Notes: generated by a model from the letters alone, not told the origin. A stretch of DNA of 64,000 nucleotides from Spirochaetaceae bacterium (GCA_025355995.1 JANXYQ010000096.1:46147-110146); one strand, 5' to 3'; shown: positions 23,999-38,314, counted from the first letter of the stretch. Program-made: numbers and translations.

Positions 23999-24681
23999 AG
24001 CACGGCAAGAAGTACGAAGAGTCGGTCAAGAAGTACGACCACGATAAGGAATACGAGGCGTCTTCCGCCTGCGCGTTGGTGAAGGATCTCCACTTCGCCA
24101 AATTCGACGAGACCGTCGAGGTGCACGTCAGGCTCAACCTCAAGAAGAGCCAGTCGGTGCGCGACACCGTCGTCCTCCCCCACCAGTTCCGCGGCGAGAA
24201 GAAGATCCTGGTCTTCTGCAAGCCCGAGAAGGAAAAGGAGGCCCTCGAGGCCGGCGCGGCCTTCGTCGGCTCCGACGAGCTCATCGAGCGGGTCAAGGGC
24301 GGCTGGCTCGACTTCGACGTCGCGGTCGCCACCCCGGACATGATGAAGGACGTCGGCAAGCTCGGCATGGTGCTCGGGCGCAAGGGCCTAATGCCCAACC
24401 CGAAGACCGGCACCGTGACGCACGACCTCAAGGCCGCCGTCGCGGAGCTCCGCAAGGGCCGCACCGAATTCCGCACCGACAAGTCCGGCATCATCCACCT
24501 CGCCATCGGCAAGGTGTCCATGGAGCCGGCTCAAGTCTCGGAGAACCTCACCACCCTCCTCGAGGAGATCGGCCGCAAGCGGCCCTCCGACGCGAAGGGC
24601 GATTTCGTGGGCTCCGTGTTCCTCACCTCCACGATGGGGCCGGGCGTCAAAGTCGTCCAGGCCAAGAGCGAGAAGAGGTAA
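23995..24681 (+). CDS. rplA: 50S ribosomal protein L1
   Basis: A 228-residue L1 with the hallmark [19 protein letters not shown] near 127 and the C-terminal [14 protein letters not shown]. It forms the L1 stalk that guides E-site tRNA and in many bacteria represses its own operon. The start overlaps the rplK stop by 4 bases, consistent with coupled synthesis. Confidence 0.97.
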   Translation: MKHGKKYEESVKKYDHDKEYEASSACALVKDLHFAKFDETVEVHVRLNLKKSQSVRDTVVLPHQFRGEKKILVFCKPEKEKEALEAGAAFVGSDELIERVKGGWLDFDVAVATPDMMKDVGKLGMVLGRKGLMPNPKTGTVTHDLKAAVAELRKGRTEFRTDKSGIIHLAIGKVSMEPAQVSENLTTLLEEIGRKRPSDAKGDFVGSVFLTSTMGPGVKVVQAKSEKR

Positions 24682-24684
24682 GTC

Positions 24685-25275
24685 ATGGCAATGCGAGCTA
24701 CCAAGATCCAGGCCGTCAAGGCCGAGGGTATCGGCGACCTAAAGAACAAGATAGGCGACGCCAAGGATTTCATCTTCACCGAGTACCGCGGCCTGACGGT
24801 CGAGCAGATCTCGACCCTCCGCAGGCAGCTGCGCGGGAAGAACGCGGAGTTCCACGTCATCAAGAACAACCTGGCCCGGATCGCCTTCGACGAGCTCGGC
24901 TTCTCCAAGGAAGTCGTGCCTGTCCTCGCCGGCCCGACCGCCGTCGCCTTCGCCAAGGCCGACTCGAACGAGGTCGCCAAGGTCCTCGTCGATTTCGCCA
25001 AGGAAGTCCCGGCGCTCAAGGTCAAGGCGGCCTTCGTCGACAAGGGTTTCATGAGCGCGATCGAGATAGCGGCCTTCTCCAGGCTGCCGTCCAGGAACCA
25101 GCTCATCGCGATGTTCATGGCGGGCCTCAAGAGCCCCATTCAGAAGCTCGTGTATACGCTCGTCGCGTACCAGGAGAAGCTGGGCGCCGGAACGCCGGCC
25201 GCGCCTGCCGCGGCGGCGGAAGCCGCTCCCGCGCCGGAAGCCGCGACCGCGCCGGAAGCTCCCGCCCAGGCCTAG
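24685..25275 (+). CDS. rplJ: 50S ribosomal protein L10
   Basis: A 196-residue L10, the base of the L7/L12 stalk. FTEYRGLTVEQISTLRRQLR and EFHVIKNNLARIAF identify the rRNA-binding domain. The C-terminal helix that carries L12 dimers is followed by an Ala/Pro/Glu-rich tail of about 30 residues (AAEAAPAPEAATAPEAPAQA), an extension not seen in E. coli L10. A second in-frame Met lies two codons in. Confidence 0.95.
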   Translation: MAMRATKIQAVKAEGIGDLKNKIGDAKDFIFTEYRGLTVEQISTLRRQLRGKNAEFHVIKNNLARIAFDELGFSKEVVPVLAGPTAVAFAKADSNEVAKVLVDFAKEVPALKVKAAFVDKGFMSAIEIAAFSRLPSRNQLIAMFMAGLKSPIQKLVYTLVAYQEKLGAGTPAAPAAAAEAAPAPEAATAPEAPAQA

Positions 25276-25354
25276 TTGTCGATTACGGCATTCAGGCTTC
25301 GGAGTAGCTGCCGTTCCTGTATGCCTCGCGCGGCGCGTATCGCGTCGCCAAGGA

Positions 25355-25368
25355 CGCCCGTATGGGCG
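25355..25368 (+). other. Small hairpin before rplL
   Basis: CGCCC-GTAT-GGGCG, a perfect 5-bp stem, lies in the 121-base rplJ-rplL gap, which is otherwise featureless apart from the ribosome site. It may help set the high L12:L10 ratio, by inference from operon logic. Confidence 0.35.
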
Positions 25369-25396
25369 GACAAGCGTTTCTTAGAAGGAAGATAAT

Positions 25397-25774
<378 letters not shown>

Positions 25775-25813
25775 TACGGACTCCGTCCGAGCTTATATTT
25801 CCGCTCGAGCGGA

Positions 25814-25850
25814 GCGTCACACGGGCGAGGCCGCCTCGCCCGTGCGACGC
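25814..25850 (+). other. 17-bp hairpin between rplL and rpoB
   Basis: The arms 25814-25830 and 25834-25850 pair with one A-C mismatch around a CCG loop. No T run follows. In E. coli the rplL-rpoB gap holds an attenuator and an RNase III cleavage hairpin that lower polymerase synthesis relative to ribosomal proteins; the same place and form suggest a like role here. Confidence 0.65.
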
Positions 25851-25922
25851 CCGCGAAGGTTCCGGGTTCCCGGGGCCTTTCTCTCGTCTTTCGGCGGTTC
25901 CAGCGAGACCAGGGGGTGACGG

Positions 25923-28900
25923 ATGGCAATTAGCGAGAAGAAGATAGAGCGAGAGTACGTGGGCAAGGACTATCAGGAAGTGATGTCCCTGCCCGACCTC
26001 ATCGACATTCAGCTCTCCTCGTACGAGCGCTTCCTGCAGCGCGAGAAAGTCCGCTCCGGCGCCGGCCCTATGCTCGCCGGGCTCGAGGAGGTCTTCCGCA
26101 ATACCTTCCCGATCGAGAGCCCGAACGGCGACATGCTCCTCGAGTACGAGCGCTATAACCTCGACGAGGACGCGATGAAGTACTCTGAGCTCGAGTGCAA
26201 GATGAAGGGCCTGACCTACGCCGTCCCCCTCAAGGCGAGGATCAACCTAGTCTTCCAGAAGACGGGCGAGATACGGCAGAAAGAGATCTACCTCGGCGAC
26301 ATCCCCCTCATGACCGACAGGGGTACCTTCATCATCAATGGCGCCGAGCGCGTCGTCGTCTCCCAGATCCACCGCTCCCCCGGCGTCATCTTCTGCCACG
26401 AGAAGGGCGTCTACTCCGCGCGCATCATCCCCTACCGCGGCTCCTGGCTCGAGTTCGAGATCGACCAGAAGAAGGAGCTGATCTACGCCAAGATCGACCG
26501 CAAGAAGCGGATCCTCGGCACCATGTTCCTGCGCGCCCTCGGCTTCGACAGCCGCGAGGACATCGTCGAGGCCTTCTATAAGTCCGAGAAGGTCGCCATC
26601 GGCGTCGAGCGCTCCGAGAAGGAGCAGGCCATCAACCGCGTCCTCGCCAAGGCCATCAGGGCCGAGGTGAACGGCGAGAAGAAGAGGCTCTACCGCGCGG
26701 GCGAGAAGCTCCACCTCCACGACATCGACGAGCTCGTCAACCTCGGGATCTTCGAGGTCGAGGTCATCAACTTCGAGCACCCTGATTCACTCCACTTCGA
26801 CATGATCCTCAACTGCTTCGAGCGCGAGGACATCAAGCTCGTGAAAGAGGACCCCTCCCAGGACGAGCCGGCCAAGGCCGACGCCCTCGCGGCCGTCTAC
26901 TCGACCCTCATGCCCGGCGAGCCCATCACGGTGGAGAACGCCGAGCGCGACCTCTCGAACATGTTCTTCTCCGGCCGCCGTTACGACCTCGGCAAGGTCG
27001 GCCGCTACAAGCTCAACAAGAAATTCGACTACACGGTGCCCGTCAAGGAGTTCACCCTCGTCCGCAGCGACGTGATCGCCACGATGAAGTACCTGATGAA
27101 CGTGTACTACGGAGCCTCGAACGTCGACGACATCGACCACCTCGGCAACCGCCGCGTGCGCTCGGTCGGCGAGCTCCTCGCCAACGTGATGAAGAGCGCC
27201 TTCGGCCGCATGGAGCGCATCGCCAAGGAGCGCATGAGCCTAAAGGAGACGGACACCATCCGTCCCCAGGACCTCGTCTCCATCAAGCCCATCGTCGCCG
27301 CGATCAAGGAGTTCTTCGGCTCCTCGCAGCTCTCGCAGTTCATGGACCAGGTGAACCCGCTCGCCGAGCTGACGCATAAGAGGCGCCTCAACGCCCTCGG
27401 GCCCGGCGGCCTCTCTCGCGACCGCGCAAGCTTCGAGGTTCGCGACGTCCACTATACCCACTACGGCCGCATGTGCCCGATCGAGACGCCGGAAGGCCCG
27501 AACATCGGCCTCATCGTGTCGCTCGCCACGTATACGACCGTCAACGAGTACGGTTTCCTCGAGACGCCTTTCCGCAAGGTCGAGGGCGGCAAGGTCACCA
27601 AGAACATCGAGTACCTCTCCGCGATGGACGAGGACAAGTACTACGTGGCACAGGCCAGCGCCAAGATCGACAAGGCGGGCAACTTCCTCGAGACCTCCGT
27701 CTCCTGCAGGCACCAGGGCGACTATACGACCCGAACCGCCGAGGAGCTCCAGTATATGGACGTGTCGCCCAAGCAGATCATCTCGATCTCCGCGGCCCTC
27801 GTCCCCTTCCTCGAGCACGATGACGCCAACCGCGCCCTCATGGGCTCGAACATGCAGCGCCAGGCCGTCCCCCTCATTTTCACCGAGCCGCCCAGGGTCG
27901 GCACGGGGATGGAGCAGAAGTGCGCCTACGACTCGGGCGTCCTCCTCAAGGCCCGCCGCGACGGCGTGGTCGACTACGTCGACGCCTACCACATCCTGAT
28001 CAAGCCGGACGCGGACAAGAAGGCGCGCGACGAGTACGTCCTCGTGAAGTACCAGCGCACCAACCAGGACACCTGCTATACGCAGCGCCCCATCGTGACG
28101 AAGGGCGAGAAGATCCTGAAGGGGCAGGTCGTGGCCGACGGCCCCGCGACCAAGGACGGCGAGCTCGCCCTCGGGCGCAACATCCTCGCCGGCTTCGTGC
28201 CTTGGAACGGCTACAACTACGAGGACGCCATCCTCATCTCCGAGCGCGTGGTGAAAGAAGACATGTTCACCTCCATCCACATCAAGGAATTCCAGACCGA
28301 GGTGCGCGAGACCAAGCTGGGGCCCGAGCGCATAACCCGCGACATCCCGAATACGAGCGAGAAGAGCCTCGACAACCTAGACATAGAGGGCATCATCCGG
28401 ATCGGCGCCAAGGTCAAGGCCGGCGACATCCTCGTCGGCAAGGTCACCCCCAAGAGCGAGACCGAGACGACCCCCGAGTTCAAGCTCCTCAACTCGATAT
28501 TCGGCGAGAAGGCCAAGGACGTGCGCGACTCCTCCCTGCGCGTCCCCCACGGCATCGAGGGAACGATCATCGACGTGCAGCGCCTCAAGCGCTCCGCGAA
28601 CGACGACCTCTCCCCCGGCGTCGAGGAAGTGGTGAAGGTGCTCATCGCCGCCAAGCGCAAGCTGAAAGAGGGCGACAAGATGGCCGGCCGCCACGGCAAC
28701 AAGGGCGTCGTCGCCCGCGTGCTGCCCGCCGAGGACATGCCCTACCTGGACGACGGCACGCCGCTGGACATCTGCCTAAACCCCCTCGGCGTCCCCTCCC
28801 GAATGAACATCGGCCAGATCATGGAGACCGAGCTCGGCTGGGCGGCCAGCACGCTCAATGAGTGGTACTCCTGCCACGTCTTCCAGTCTCCCTCGCAGGA

Positions 28901-29414
28901 ACAGATCGAGCTGAAGCTCAAGGCCGCGGGCCTGCCCGCGAACTCGAAAGTGCCGGTTCGCGACGGGCGCACCGGGGAGCACTTCCAGAACAACGTGACG
29001 GTCGGCGTCATCTACTTCATGAAGCTCCACCACTTGGTCGACGACAAGATGCACGCCCGCTCCACGGGGCCGTACAGCTTGGTGACCCAGCAGCCGCTCG
29101 GAGGCAAGGCCCAGTTCGGCGGCCAACGCCTCGGCGAGATGGAAGTCTGGGCCCTCGAGGCCTACGGAGCCGCGAACACCCTCCAGGAACTCCTCACGAT
29201 CAAGTCCGACGACATGACGGGGCGCGCCAAGGTCTACGAGGCGATCGTCAAGGGCGAGCCCCACACGGCGGCCGGCATTCCCGAGGCCTTCAACGTCATG
29301 GTCCAGGAGCTTCGCGGCCTGGCCCTGGACATCCGCGTCTACGACGCGAAGGGCAAGCAGATCGCCCTCACCGAGAGGGACGACGACATCATCAACAAGC
29401 AGGGCGCCTTTTGA
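25923..29414 (+). CDS. rpoB: RNA polymerase subunit beta
   Basis: This 1163-residue beta subunit lacks the large lineage inserts of the E. coli protein (1342 residues). Catalytic-core motifs are intact: the [12 protein letters not shown]if cluster, RVCP-type [27 protein letters not shown], the [13 protein letters not shown] lysine region and the C-terminal [20 protein letters not shown]. In Rif cluster I the residue equivalent to E. coli Ser531 is Asn (codon 27390-27392, residue 490), the change linked with natural rifampicin resistance in spirochaetes. The start follows GGGGGTG. It is separated from rplL by a large hairpin. Confidence 0.98.
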   Translation: MAISEKKIEREYVGKDYQEVMSLPDLIDIQLSSYERFLQREKVRSGAGPMLAGLEEVFRNTFPIESPNGDMLLEYERYNLDEDAMKYSELECKMKGLTYAVPLKARINLVFQKTGEIRQKEIYLGDIPLMTDRGTFIINGAERVVVSQIHRSPGVIFCHEKGVYSARIIPYRGSWLEFEIDQKKELIYAKIDRKKRILGTMFLRALGFDSREDIVEAFYKSEKVAIGVERSEKEQAINRVLAKAIRAEVNGEKKRLYRAGEKLHLHDIDELVNLGIFEVEVINFEHPDSLHFDMILNCFEREDIKLVKEDPSQDEPAKADALAAVYSTLMPGEPITVENAERDLSNMFFSGRRYDLGKVGRYKLNKKFDYTVPVKEFTLVRSDVIATMKYLMNVYYGASNVDDIDHLGNRRVRSVGELLANVMKSAFGRMERIAKERMSLKETDTIRPQDLVSIKPIVAAIKEFFGSSQLSQFMDQVNPLAELTHKRRLNALGPGGLSRDRASFEVRDVHYTHYGRMCPIETPEGPNIGLIVSLATYTTVNEYGFLETPFRKVEGGKVTKNIEYLSAMDEDKYYVAQASAKIDKAGNFLETSVSCRHQGDYTTRTAEELQYMDVSPKQIISISAALVPFLEHDDANRALMGSNMQRQAVPLIFTEPPRVGTGMEQKCAYDSGVLLKARRDGVVDYVDAYHILIKPDADKKARDEYVLVKYQRTNQDTCYTQRPIVTKGEKILKGQVVADGPATKDGELALGRNILAGFVPWNGYNYEDAILISERVVKEDMFTSIHIKEFQTEVRETKLGPERITRDIPNTSEKSLDNLDIEGIIRIGAKVKAGDILVGKVTPKSETETTPEFKLLNSIFGEKAKDVRDSSLRVPHGIEGTIIDVQRLKRSANDDLSPGVEEVVKVLIAAKRKLKEGDKMAGRHGNKGVVARVLPAEDMPYLDDGTPLDICLNPLGVPSRMNIGQIMETELGWAASTLNEWYSCHVFQSPSQEQIELKLKAAGLPANSKVPVRDGRTGEHFQNNVTVGVIYFMKLHHLVDDKMHARSTGPYSLVTQQPLGGKAQFGGQRLGEMEVWALEAYGAANTLQELLTIKSDDMTGRAKVYEAIVKGEPHTAAGIPEAFNVMVQELRGLALDIRVYDAKGKQIALTERDDDIINKQGAF

Positions 29415-29416
29415 GC

Positions 29417-29488
29417 TTCCGCTCCGCGGAATCTCAAATTCGCAGTTCGCTGTGCGAACTGCTAGGTACCTGGGCGAAATCCCGGGTA
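29417..29488 (+). other. Three successive hairpins between rpoB and rpoC
   Basis: TTCCGC-TCC-GCGGAA (29417-29431), GCAGTTCGC-TGT-GCGAACTGC (29442-29462, perfect 9 bp) and TACCTGGG-CGAAAT-CCCGGGTA (29467-29488, one mismatch) fill the 90-base gap. The first begins 3 bases after the rpoB stop; the last ends 7 bases before the rpoC ribosome-site region. No T tracts follow. Confidence 0.6.
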
Positions 29489-29504
29489 TCGAGGGAGATA
29501 TAGA

Positions 29505-33878
<4,374 letters not shown>

Positions 33879-33884
33879 GGAGTA

Positions 33885-33914
33885 TTGACAGCGCTCGGGC
33901 GTCCGGTCTATTGT
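33885..33914 (+). promoter_or_regulatory. Promoter of rpsL-rpsG
   Basis: TTGACA (perfect) - 18 bases - TATTGT, immediately after rpoC. A leader of about 95 bases follows before rpsL; it holds CGGGCC/GGCCCG-type complementary stretches but no clear attenuator. Confidence 0.7.
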
Positions 33915-34017
33915 TCAAGTTCTCGCCGGGTTCCCGGCCATAAATAGCAGGGTTTTCGCGTACCAATATACCGTCGGGCCATGCTGAGGCCCGGCACAAT
34001 AGGGAGTCGAAGCATAG

Positions 34018-34392
34018 ATGCCGACCATCAACCAGCTAATCCGCCTCGGCCGCAAGGCTTCCAAATGGCGGAACAAGGCCCCGGCGCTCGAAGAGTGCCC
34101 CCAGAGGCGAGGGGTCTGTACCCGCGTCATGACAGTCACGCCTAAGAAGCCCAACTCGGCGCTCCGCAAGGTAGCGCGCGTCAGGCTCTCCAACGGGATC
34201 GAGGTTACCGCCTACATCCCCGGCGTCGGCCACAACCTCCAGGAGCACTCGGTGGTCCTCATCCGCGGAGGCCGCGTAAAGGACCTTCCCGGCGTGCGCT
34301 ACCACATCGTTCGCGGCGCGAAGGATACCCTCGGCGTCGAGGACCGCAAGAAAGCCCGTTCCAAATACGGCGCCAAGCGGCCGAAGGCATAG
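34018..34392 (+). CDS. rpsL: 30S ribosomal protein S12
   Basis: A 124-residue S12 with [21 protein letters not shown] and [12 protein letters not shown]. Lys43 and Lys88, the sites of streptomycin-resistance mutations, are wild type. It lies at the decoding centre. It forms a short unit with rpsG, and the elongation-factor gene that normally follows is displaced. Confidence 0.98.
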   Translation: MPTINQLIRLGRKASKWRNKAPALEECPQRRGVCTRVMTVTPKKPNSALRKVARVRLSNGIEVTAYIPGVGHNLQEHSVVLIRGGRVKDLPGVRYHIVRGAKDTLGVEDRKKARSKYGAKRPKA

Positions 34393-34404
34393 GGAGATTA
34401 GGAT

Positions 34405-34875
34405 ATGGGCCGCAAGAAGAAGTCTATAGACAGGGGACACCTAGCCGATCCCAAGTACAACTCGGTCATCGTGACCAAGTTCGTTTGCCGGATGATGTGG
34501 CAGGGCAAGAAGTCCGTCAATACGCGCATCATGTACGACGCGATGGACGCGATGCAGAAGAAGGCCAACGTTCCCGCCCTCGAGGTCTTCCTCAAGGCGC
34601 TGGACAACGCGAAGCCGCTCGTCGAGGTCAAGTCCCGCCGCGTCGGCGGCGCGACCTACCAGGTCCCCGTCGAGATCCGTGACACCCGCCGCGAGGCCCT
34701 CGCGATGCGCTGGCTGATCTCGGCCGCACGCAACCGCTCGGGCAAGGCGATGGCCGACAAGCTCGCCGACGAGCTCCTCGACGCCTTCAACAACACGGGC
34801 ACCGCGGTGAAGAAGAAGGAAGACACCCACAAGATGGCCGAAGCGAACAAAGCGTTCGCCCATTATCGCTGGTAG
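34405..34875 (+). CDS. rpsG: 30S ribosomal protein S7
   Basis: A 156-residue S7: [39 protein letters not shown] and the C-terminal [13 protein letters not shown]. It nucleates the 30S head and contacts E-site tRNA. The gene ends at a terminator, so transcription stops here and does not reach the EF-G-like gene downstream. Confidence 0.97.
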   Translation: MGRKKKSIDRGHLADPKYNSVIVTKFVCRMMWQGKKSVNTRIMYDAMDAMQKKANVPALEVFLKALDNAKPLVEVKSRRVGGATYQVPVEIRDTRREALAMRWLISAARNRSGKAMADKLADELLDAFNNTGTAVKKKEDTHKMAEANKAFAHYRW

Positions 34876-34897
34876 TTTCCGCCTAAGCGCGATACCG

Positions 34898-34926
34898 AGC
34901 CCCGCCCGATCAGGACGGGGCTTTTT
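34898..34926 (+). terminator. Terminator after rpsG
   Basis: AGCCCCG pairs with CGGGGCT across an 11-base loop, followed by a T5 run that ends in the stop codon of the convergent LysR gene. This is a clear intrinsic terminator for the plus strand. Confidence 0.9.
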
Positions 34927-35801
34927 CATGCCCTCACTTCCCCTTCGCTCCCCTTCAAGATCGCCTCCGCGAGCATCGAAGCTGCCTTCGAGGGCGTGGC
35001 GCCTTCGCGCGAATAGAGCTCGAGCGGAAGCGGAGGGACTCGGTCGTCCAGGCTCGTCCATTCGAGGCCGCGCGAAGGCGGGAGCTCGCCGATGACGGGG
35101 ACGAGGGCCGGCCCGAAACCGCGCTCCGCGTAGCAAAGGAGGGATTCAGCGCTCGGAAGCTCGAGGGAGGACGCGAGGGGGCCGAGCCTGCCCTCGACGT
35201 AGTTCCTGAGGTCCAAGCCCTTCTCCAGGAGGAGTAGCGGTTCGGAAAGCAGGCGCTCCGCGGAACCGGCGGCCGATCCCTTCCTCGCCCTTTTGCGGAC
35301 GAGGAAGAAGCGGAGCCGGGCTATTGTCACGCCGGCGACGCGCGCCCTGCCGCCGAGGAGGTAGCCGATCCCGAGGTCCGCGCGGCCGTCGGCTAGGGCC
35401 CTGTAAATCCCCTCGCCCGGGCGGTTCATCAGAGACAGGCGGACGAGGGGATAGCGCATCCTGAACGAGGAGAGGATGGGCGGAAGCATCCCCTCTATCA
35501 CTGCGATGCCCGCCGCTATCGAGACCCGGCCCCTCGGGTACCTCTCCTCGGCCGCTATCTCGCGCTCGAGGTCGCCGACCTCCTCCAGCAGCCTCTCGGC
35601 GCGGGGGAAGAGCCGCCGGCCCCGGTCGGTCATGGCGAGGGAGGGGGAGGAGCGGTCGAAGAGGGGCCCCCCCAGCTCGTCCTCGAGCTTCCTGACCTGG
35701 GAGCTTATCGCGGGCTGGGTGCGCCCGAGCGACTCCGAGGCGCGAGTGAAGCCACCGGACCGCACTATTTCGACGAAACAGCGCAGCGAGAAGAAGTCCA
35801 T
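34926..35801 (-). CDS. LysR-family transcriptional regulator
   Basis: A 291-residue LysR protein. The N-terminal winged HTH is FSLRCFVEIVRSGGFTRASE then RTQPAISSQVRKLEDELG; the rest is the periplasmic-binding-like effector domain (RVSIAAGIAVIEGMLPPIL, DLGIGYLL). AAGGAG lies before the ATG. It is divergent from the tandem-STAS gene, the usual LysR arrangement, so that gene is the first candidate target. The effector is unknown. Confidence 0.93.
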   Translation of the reverse strand: MDFFSLRCFVEIVRSGGFTRASESLGRTQPAISSQVRKLEDELGGPLFDRSSPSLAMTDRGRRLFPRAERLLEEVGDLEREIAAEERYPRGRVSIAAGIAVIEGMLPPILSSFRMRYPLVRLSLMNRPGEGIYRALADGRADLGIGYLLGGRARVAGVTIARLRFFLVRKRARKGSAAGSAERLLSEPLLLLEKGLDLRNYVEGRLGPLASSLELPSAESLLCYAERGFGPALVPVIGELPPSRGLEWTSLDDRVPPLPLELYSREGATPSKAASMLAEAILKGSEGEVRA

Positions 35802-35826
35802 AAGGCTTGCTCCTTGCCAAGCGATA

Positions 35827-35855
35827 AATATAATCTATCGATGCCATAAAAACAA
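35827..35855 (-). promoter_or_regulatory. Promoter of the LysR gene
   Basis: Read on the minus strand: TTGTTT - 17 bases - TATATT, in the AT-rich 115-base intergenic region. ATCGAT-containing repeats nearby could be LysR sites, but no clear T-N11-A box stands out. Confidence 0.5.
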
Positions 35856-35890
35856 TCAATTTCACTAATGATCGATTCACGGCGATACTT

Positions 35891-35919
35891 TTGACAATTA
35901 AATCGGAGGCATTTAAATG
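35891..35919 (+). promoter_or_regulatory. Possible promoter overlapping the STAS start
   Basis: TTGACA - 17 bases - TAAATG. The -10 contains the ATG at 35917, so a transcript from it would miss that ATG and begin just before the in-frame ATG at 35929. The conventional alternative is GGAGG (35905-35909) with the ATG at 35917 and an upstream promoter. Confidence 0.4.
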
Positions 35920-36753
35920 CAAGGGGCCATGACCGCGAGCGACGAGATCGTGCCGGGGTTGGGCGACGTCCCGATGGAGGGATTCTGCGCGCGGCTCGAG
36001 CGGGTGCCGGGGCACGACCAGTGCCTGGTAGTGAACCTCGAGGGCTCCTGCCTGGAGGCGAACGACGGGGAGCCCCTGCTCGAGATAGTCGAGCGCTGCC
36101 TCAGGGGCGGTTTCGATACCTTCGTGTTCCGGCTCAACCTCAGACGGCTATCGCCCTATCCCTTCTTCGGCCTATTCCAGAAATTCGTCCTTTACGACGG
36201 CCGCATGGCCTTCGCGGGCCTGGGCAAGCGGTCGCTCGAGGCTTTCACGCGCAGCCAGCTGGAATGTTTCTTCACGTTCGCGCCGACGGTCGAGGAGGCT
36301 CTCGCGCGCTGCGGGACCGAGGCCCCCTTCGACGCCGCGGGACTGGGCGTCGCCGTCGACCGCGCGGTCGGCCCGGACTCGGAGGGGCTTCGGCTCCGAT
36401 TCTCCACGGCGCCCTTCCTCAAGGGGATCCTCATCGCTCACGTTTCGGGCGTCCTCGACGACCTGTCCCTGCCCGTCTTCGAGGCCAAGGCTCGGGAAGC
36501 CATCGGCCGCGGCTACACCAGGATCGTCTTCAACATGAACAGGATGCGCTATTGGTCGAACGGCACGTTCGCCGTCCTCCTCGACATCCTCCGCGCGGCC
36601 CTCGAGCGGGGGGGTGGCATCGCCCTCGTGCTGCTTGATGCGCGGGGCAGGGAGATATTCGACCAGCATGCGATGGGGCAGTTCCTGCGAGTGTTCGAGA
36701 CGGTGGAGGAAAGCGTGGAGTACGTCCGGAACGGAAGGCCGGTCAAGGCCTAG
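35917..36753 (+). CDS. Tandem STAS-domain protein (anti-sigma-factor antagonist-like)
   Basis: A 278-residue protein with two STAS-like repeats: residues 35-125 (CLVVNLEGSCLEANDGEPLL) and 165-270 (GILIAHVSGVLDDLSLPVFE, then YTRIVFNMNRMRYWSNGTFA). The expected phosphorylatable Ser/Thr aligns with SNGT in the second repeat and is unclear in the first. A similar gene sits beside rpmG in Treponema. It probably takes part in partner-switching signalling, but no anti-sigma kinase is in view. The start is at 35917 or 35929. It ends overlapping the convergent acyltransferase by 4 bases. Confidence 0.75.
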   Translation: MQGAMTASDEIVPGLGDVPMEGFCARLERVPGHDQCLVVNLEGSCLEANDGEPLLEIVERCLRGGFDTFVFRLNLRRLSPYPFFGLFQKFVLYDGRMAFAGLGKRSLEAFTRSQLECFFTFAPTVEEALARCGTEAPFDAAGLGVAVDRAVGPDSEGLRLRFSTAPFLKGILIAHVSGVLDDLSLPVFEAKAREAIGRGYTRIVFNMNRMRYWSNGTFAVLLDILRAALERGGGIALVLLDARGREIFDQHAMGQFLRVFETVEESVEYVRNGRPVKA

Positions 36754-37544
36754 CCGATCTTCGCGCCCCAGCCCCTCAGCCTCGATTCGATGAAATCCAG
36801 GCAGCGCTCATGCTCGGCCTTGCCGCGGCCGCTCACCGGCATGGGGTCGCCGAATTCAATGCGGACCTCGCGGTCGCGGTGGACGGGGCCGAAGCCTCTG
36901 AAGAGGCCACTCGAGCCCCAGTAGTCGGTCTTGAGCGCGACCGGGATGACCTGCGCGCCAGCCCTCGCGGCCAGCTTGACGCCGAGGCTGTTGAAGCCCT
37001 CGCGCCTCCAGACCTCGGTCCGCGTTCCCTGGGGGAAGACGATCACGGATATGCCGGAGGCGAGCCGGGCCTGGCCCTCCCTGAGGACGACCTCGAGGTC
37101 CGCGCGGGGATCCTTGCGCGAGATCGCGATAGGGTCGCGGGACCGCATGATCGGCCCCCAGAAGAAGCCGTCCATGAGCTTTTGCTTCACTACGTAGGTT
37201 ACGGGCTTGAGTGGGCGGATGAGCCCGGGGAGGACGAGGGTCTCCATGGTGCTCATGTGGTTGGCGACGAAGACGAGGGGGCCCCCGGCGGCGCGCACCT
37301 TATCCATGCCCTCGATGCGGAACCTCGCGGCGCAGCGCTCGAGGTTCCGGATTATCTCGAAGGAGCTCCGCGCCCAGGCCTGGTCGTCGTAGAGAGACCG
37401 GAGCGCGAGGGACCTGCTGCGGATTATCGTCCCGAAGAAATGGGAGTAGACGCTCCAGCGCGAGCCGAGGAGGAAATACTCGCTGAGGGCCCGCGGTACG
37501 TCCCCCGGGGTGGCGTATGCGTCCCCTCCGAATAGATCCTCCAT
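36750..37544 (-). CDS. 1-acyl-sn-glycerol-3-phosphate acyltransferase (PlsC family)
   Basis: A 264-residue acyltransferase of phospholipid synthesis, acting at the inner membrane. The catalytic H-x4-E motif is in VANHMSTMETLVL near 95; FPQGTRTEV near 168 is the substrate-binding FPEGTR motif with Gln for Glu; VIPVALKTDYWG follows. This variant resembles treponemal PlsC proteins. The gene begins 3 bases after the stop of the LiaF-like gene, so the two form an operon. Confidence 0.88.
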   Translation of the reverse strand: MEDLFGGDAYATPGDVPRALSEYFLLGSRWSVYSHFFGTIIRSRSLALRSLYDDQAWARSSFEIIRNLERCAARFRIEGMDKVRAAGGPLVFVANHMSTMETLVLPGLIRPLKPVTYVVKQKLMDGFFWGPIMRSRDPIAISRKDPRADLEVVLREGQARLASGISVIVFPQGTRTEVWRREGFNSLGVKLAARAGAQVIPVALKTDYWGSSGLFRGFGPVHRDREVRIEFGDPMPVSGRGKAEHERCLDFIESRLRGWGAKIG

Positions 37545-37548
37545 GGCC

Positions 37549-38154
37549 CTAGGCCCTCACCTTCACCGAGACCCCGCCGAACAGCGCGATGCCCTCGACG
37601 ACGATGGTCGGCGCGTAGGGATCGTCGACCTCGTTGCTCGTCCTGTCGAAGCCTCCGAAGATGCCCATGCCCCTGACGTGGACGCGCATCCCGGGCGGGA
37701 CGATGACGTCCACGCCCCCGAAGAGGCAGAGGCAGCTTATCGTCACGCCCTCGGGGGGAACGACGGCCTTGCGGAGATCGATGCTGGAGCCGCCGAATAT
37801 GCAGAGGGACGTGAGGTTGCGAGGCGCCTGCCATACGCCCTTGTAATCCGAGCCGCTGAAGATGGCGAGCGAGAAATCGTTGAGCCTCGCGTTCCCGGCG
37901 CCCACGCGCCACGAGGCGGCTCCCGCCGGCGCCTTGGCCTGGCGGCGCTCGCCGCCCTCCGCGGGCAGGCCGGGGAGGTCGGAGACCTGGGCGATGAGCT
38001 CGCCCCGTGTCTCGGCCTTGGACACGAGGTCGGTCCTGCGCTCGAACTCGTCGAGGCTCACCCTCTCGAGGGAGTAGTGCTTGACCAGGTCGTCCATCAC
38101 CTTGTCGCGTAGCTGGTCGATGGGAATGGCCTCATAGCGCGCTATGTCGTTCAT
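37549..38154 (-). CDS. DUF1707 / LiaF-like cell-wall stress protein
   Basis: A 201-residue protein. The N-terminal half (LRDKVMDDLVKHYSLERVSL then EFERRTDLVSKAETRGEL) is a DUF1707/SHOCT-like helical domain. The C-terminal half is a beta-helix LiaF-type domain with repeating IFGG motifs (CIFGGSSIDL, CLFGGVDVIV, GIFGGFDR, ALFGGVSVKV). No membrane segment is present. LiaF proteins regulate envelope-stress two-component systems in Firmicutes; no such kinase is in view. The start is set at MNDIAR because GGAGG precedes it by 6 bases. Confidence 0.85.
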   Translation of the reverse strand: MNDIARYEAIPIDQLRDKVMDDLVKHYSLERVSLDEFERRTDLVSKAETRGELIAQVSDLPGLPAEGGERRQAKAPAGAASWRVGAGNARLNDFSLAIFSGSDYKGVWQAPRNLTSLCIFGGSSIDLRKAVVPPEGVTISCLCLFGGVDVIVPPGMRVHVRGMGIFGGFDRTSNEVDDPYAPTIVVEGIALFGGVSVKVRA

Positions 38155-38249
38155 GAATACCTCCATGGCGGCGAAGGGGAGCCGCTATTCGCGCGCTCGC
38201 GCTTGCCCCGATATTGCTTGGGCGGGCTGAAAGCCGCCCTTCGATTCCT

Positions 38250-38278
38250 AATATATACTATTTTACCGCCGGGGTGAA
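38250..38278 (-). promoter_or_regulatory. Promoter of the LiaF-like/PlsC operon
   Basis: Read on the minus strand: TTCACC - 17 bases - TATATT. The leader of about 90 bases contains an AGCCGCCC/GGGCGGGCT-type hairpin (about 38220-38239). Confidence 0.5.
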
Positions 38279-38281
38279 CTG

Positions 38282-38314
38282 CGGCTCGTTCGGGGAGCCG
38301 AGACGATGTATACT
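38282..38314 (+). promoter_or_regulatory. Palindrome and -10 before the EF-G-like gene
   Basis: CGGCTC and GAGCCG form a 6-bp inverted repeat around 7 bases (38282-38300) in the -35 zone. TATACT (38309-38314) follows and the ATG is 10 bases further with no ribosome site. No good -35 hexamer is visible. Confidence 0.4.
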
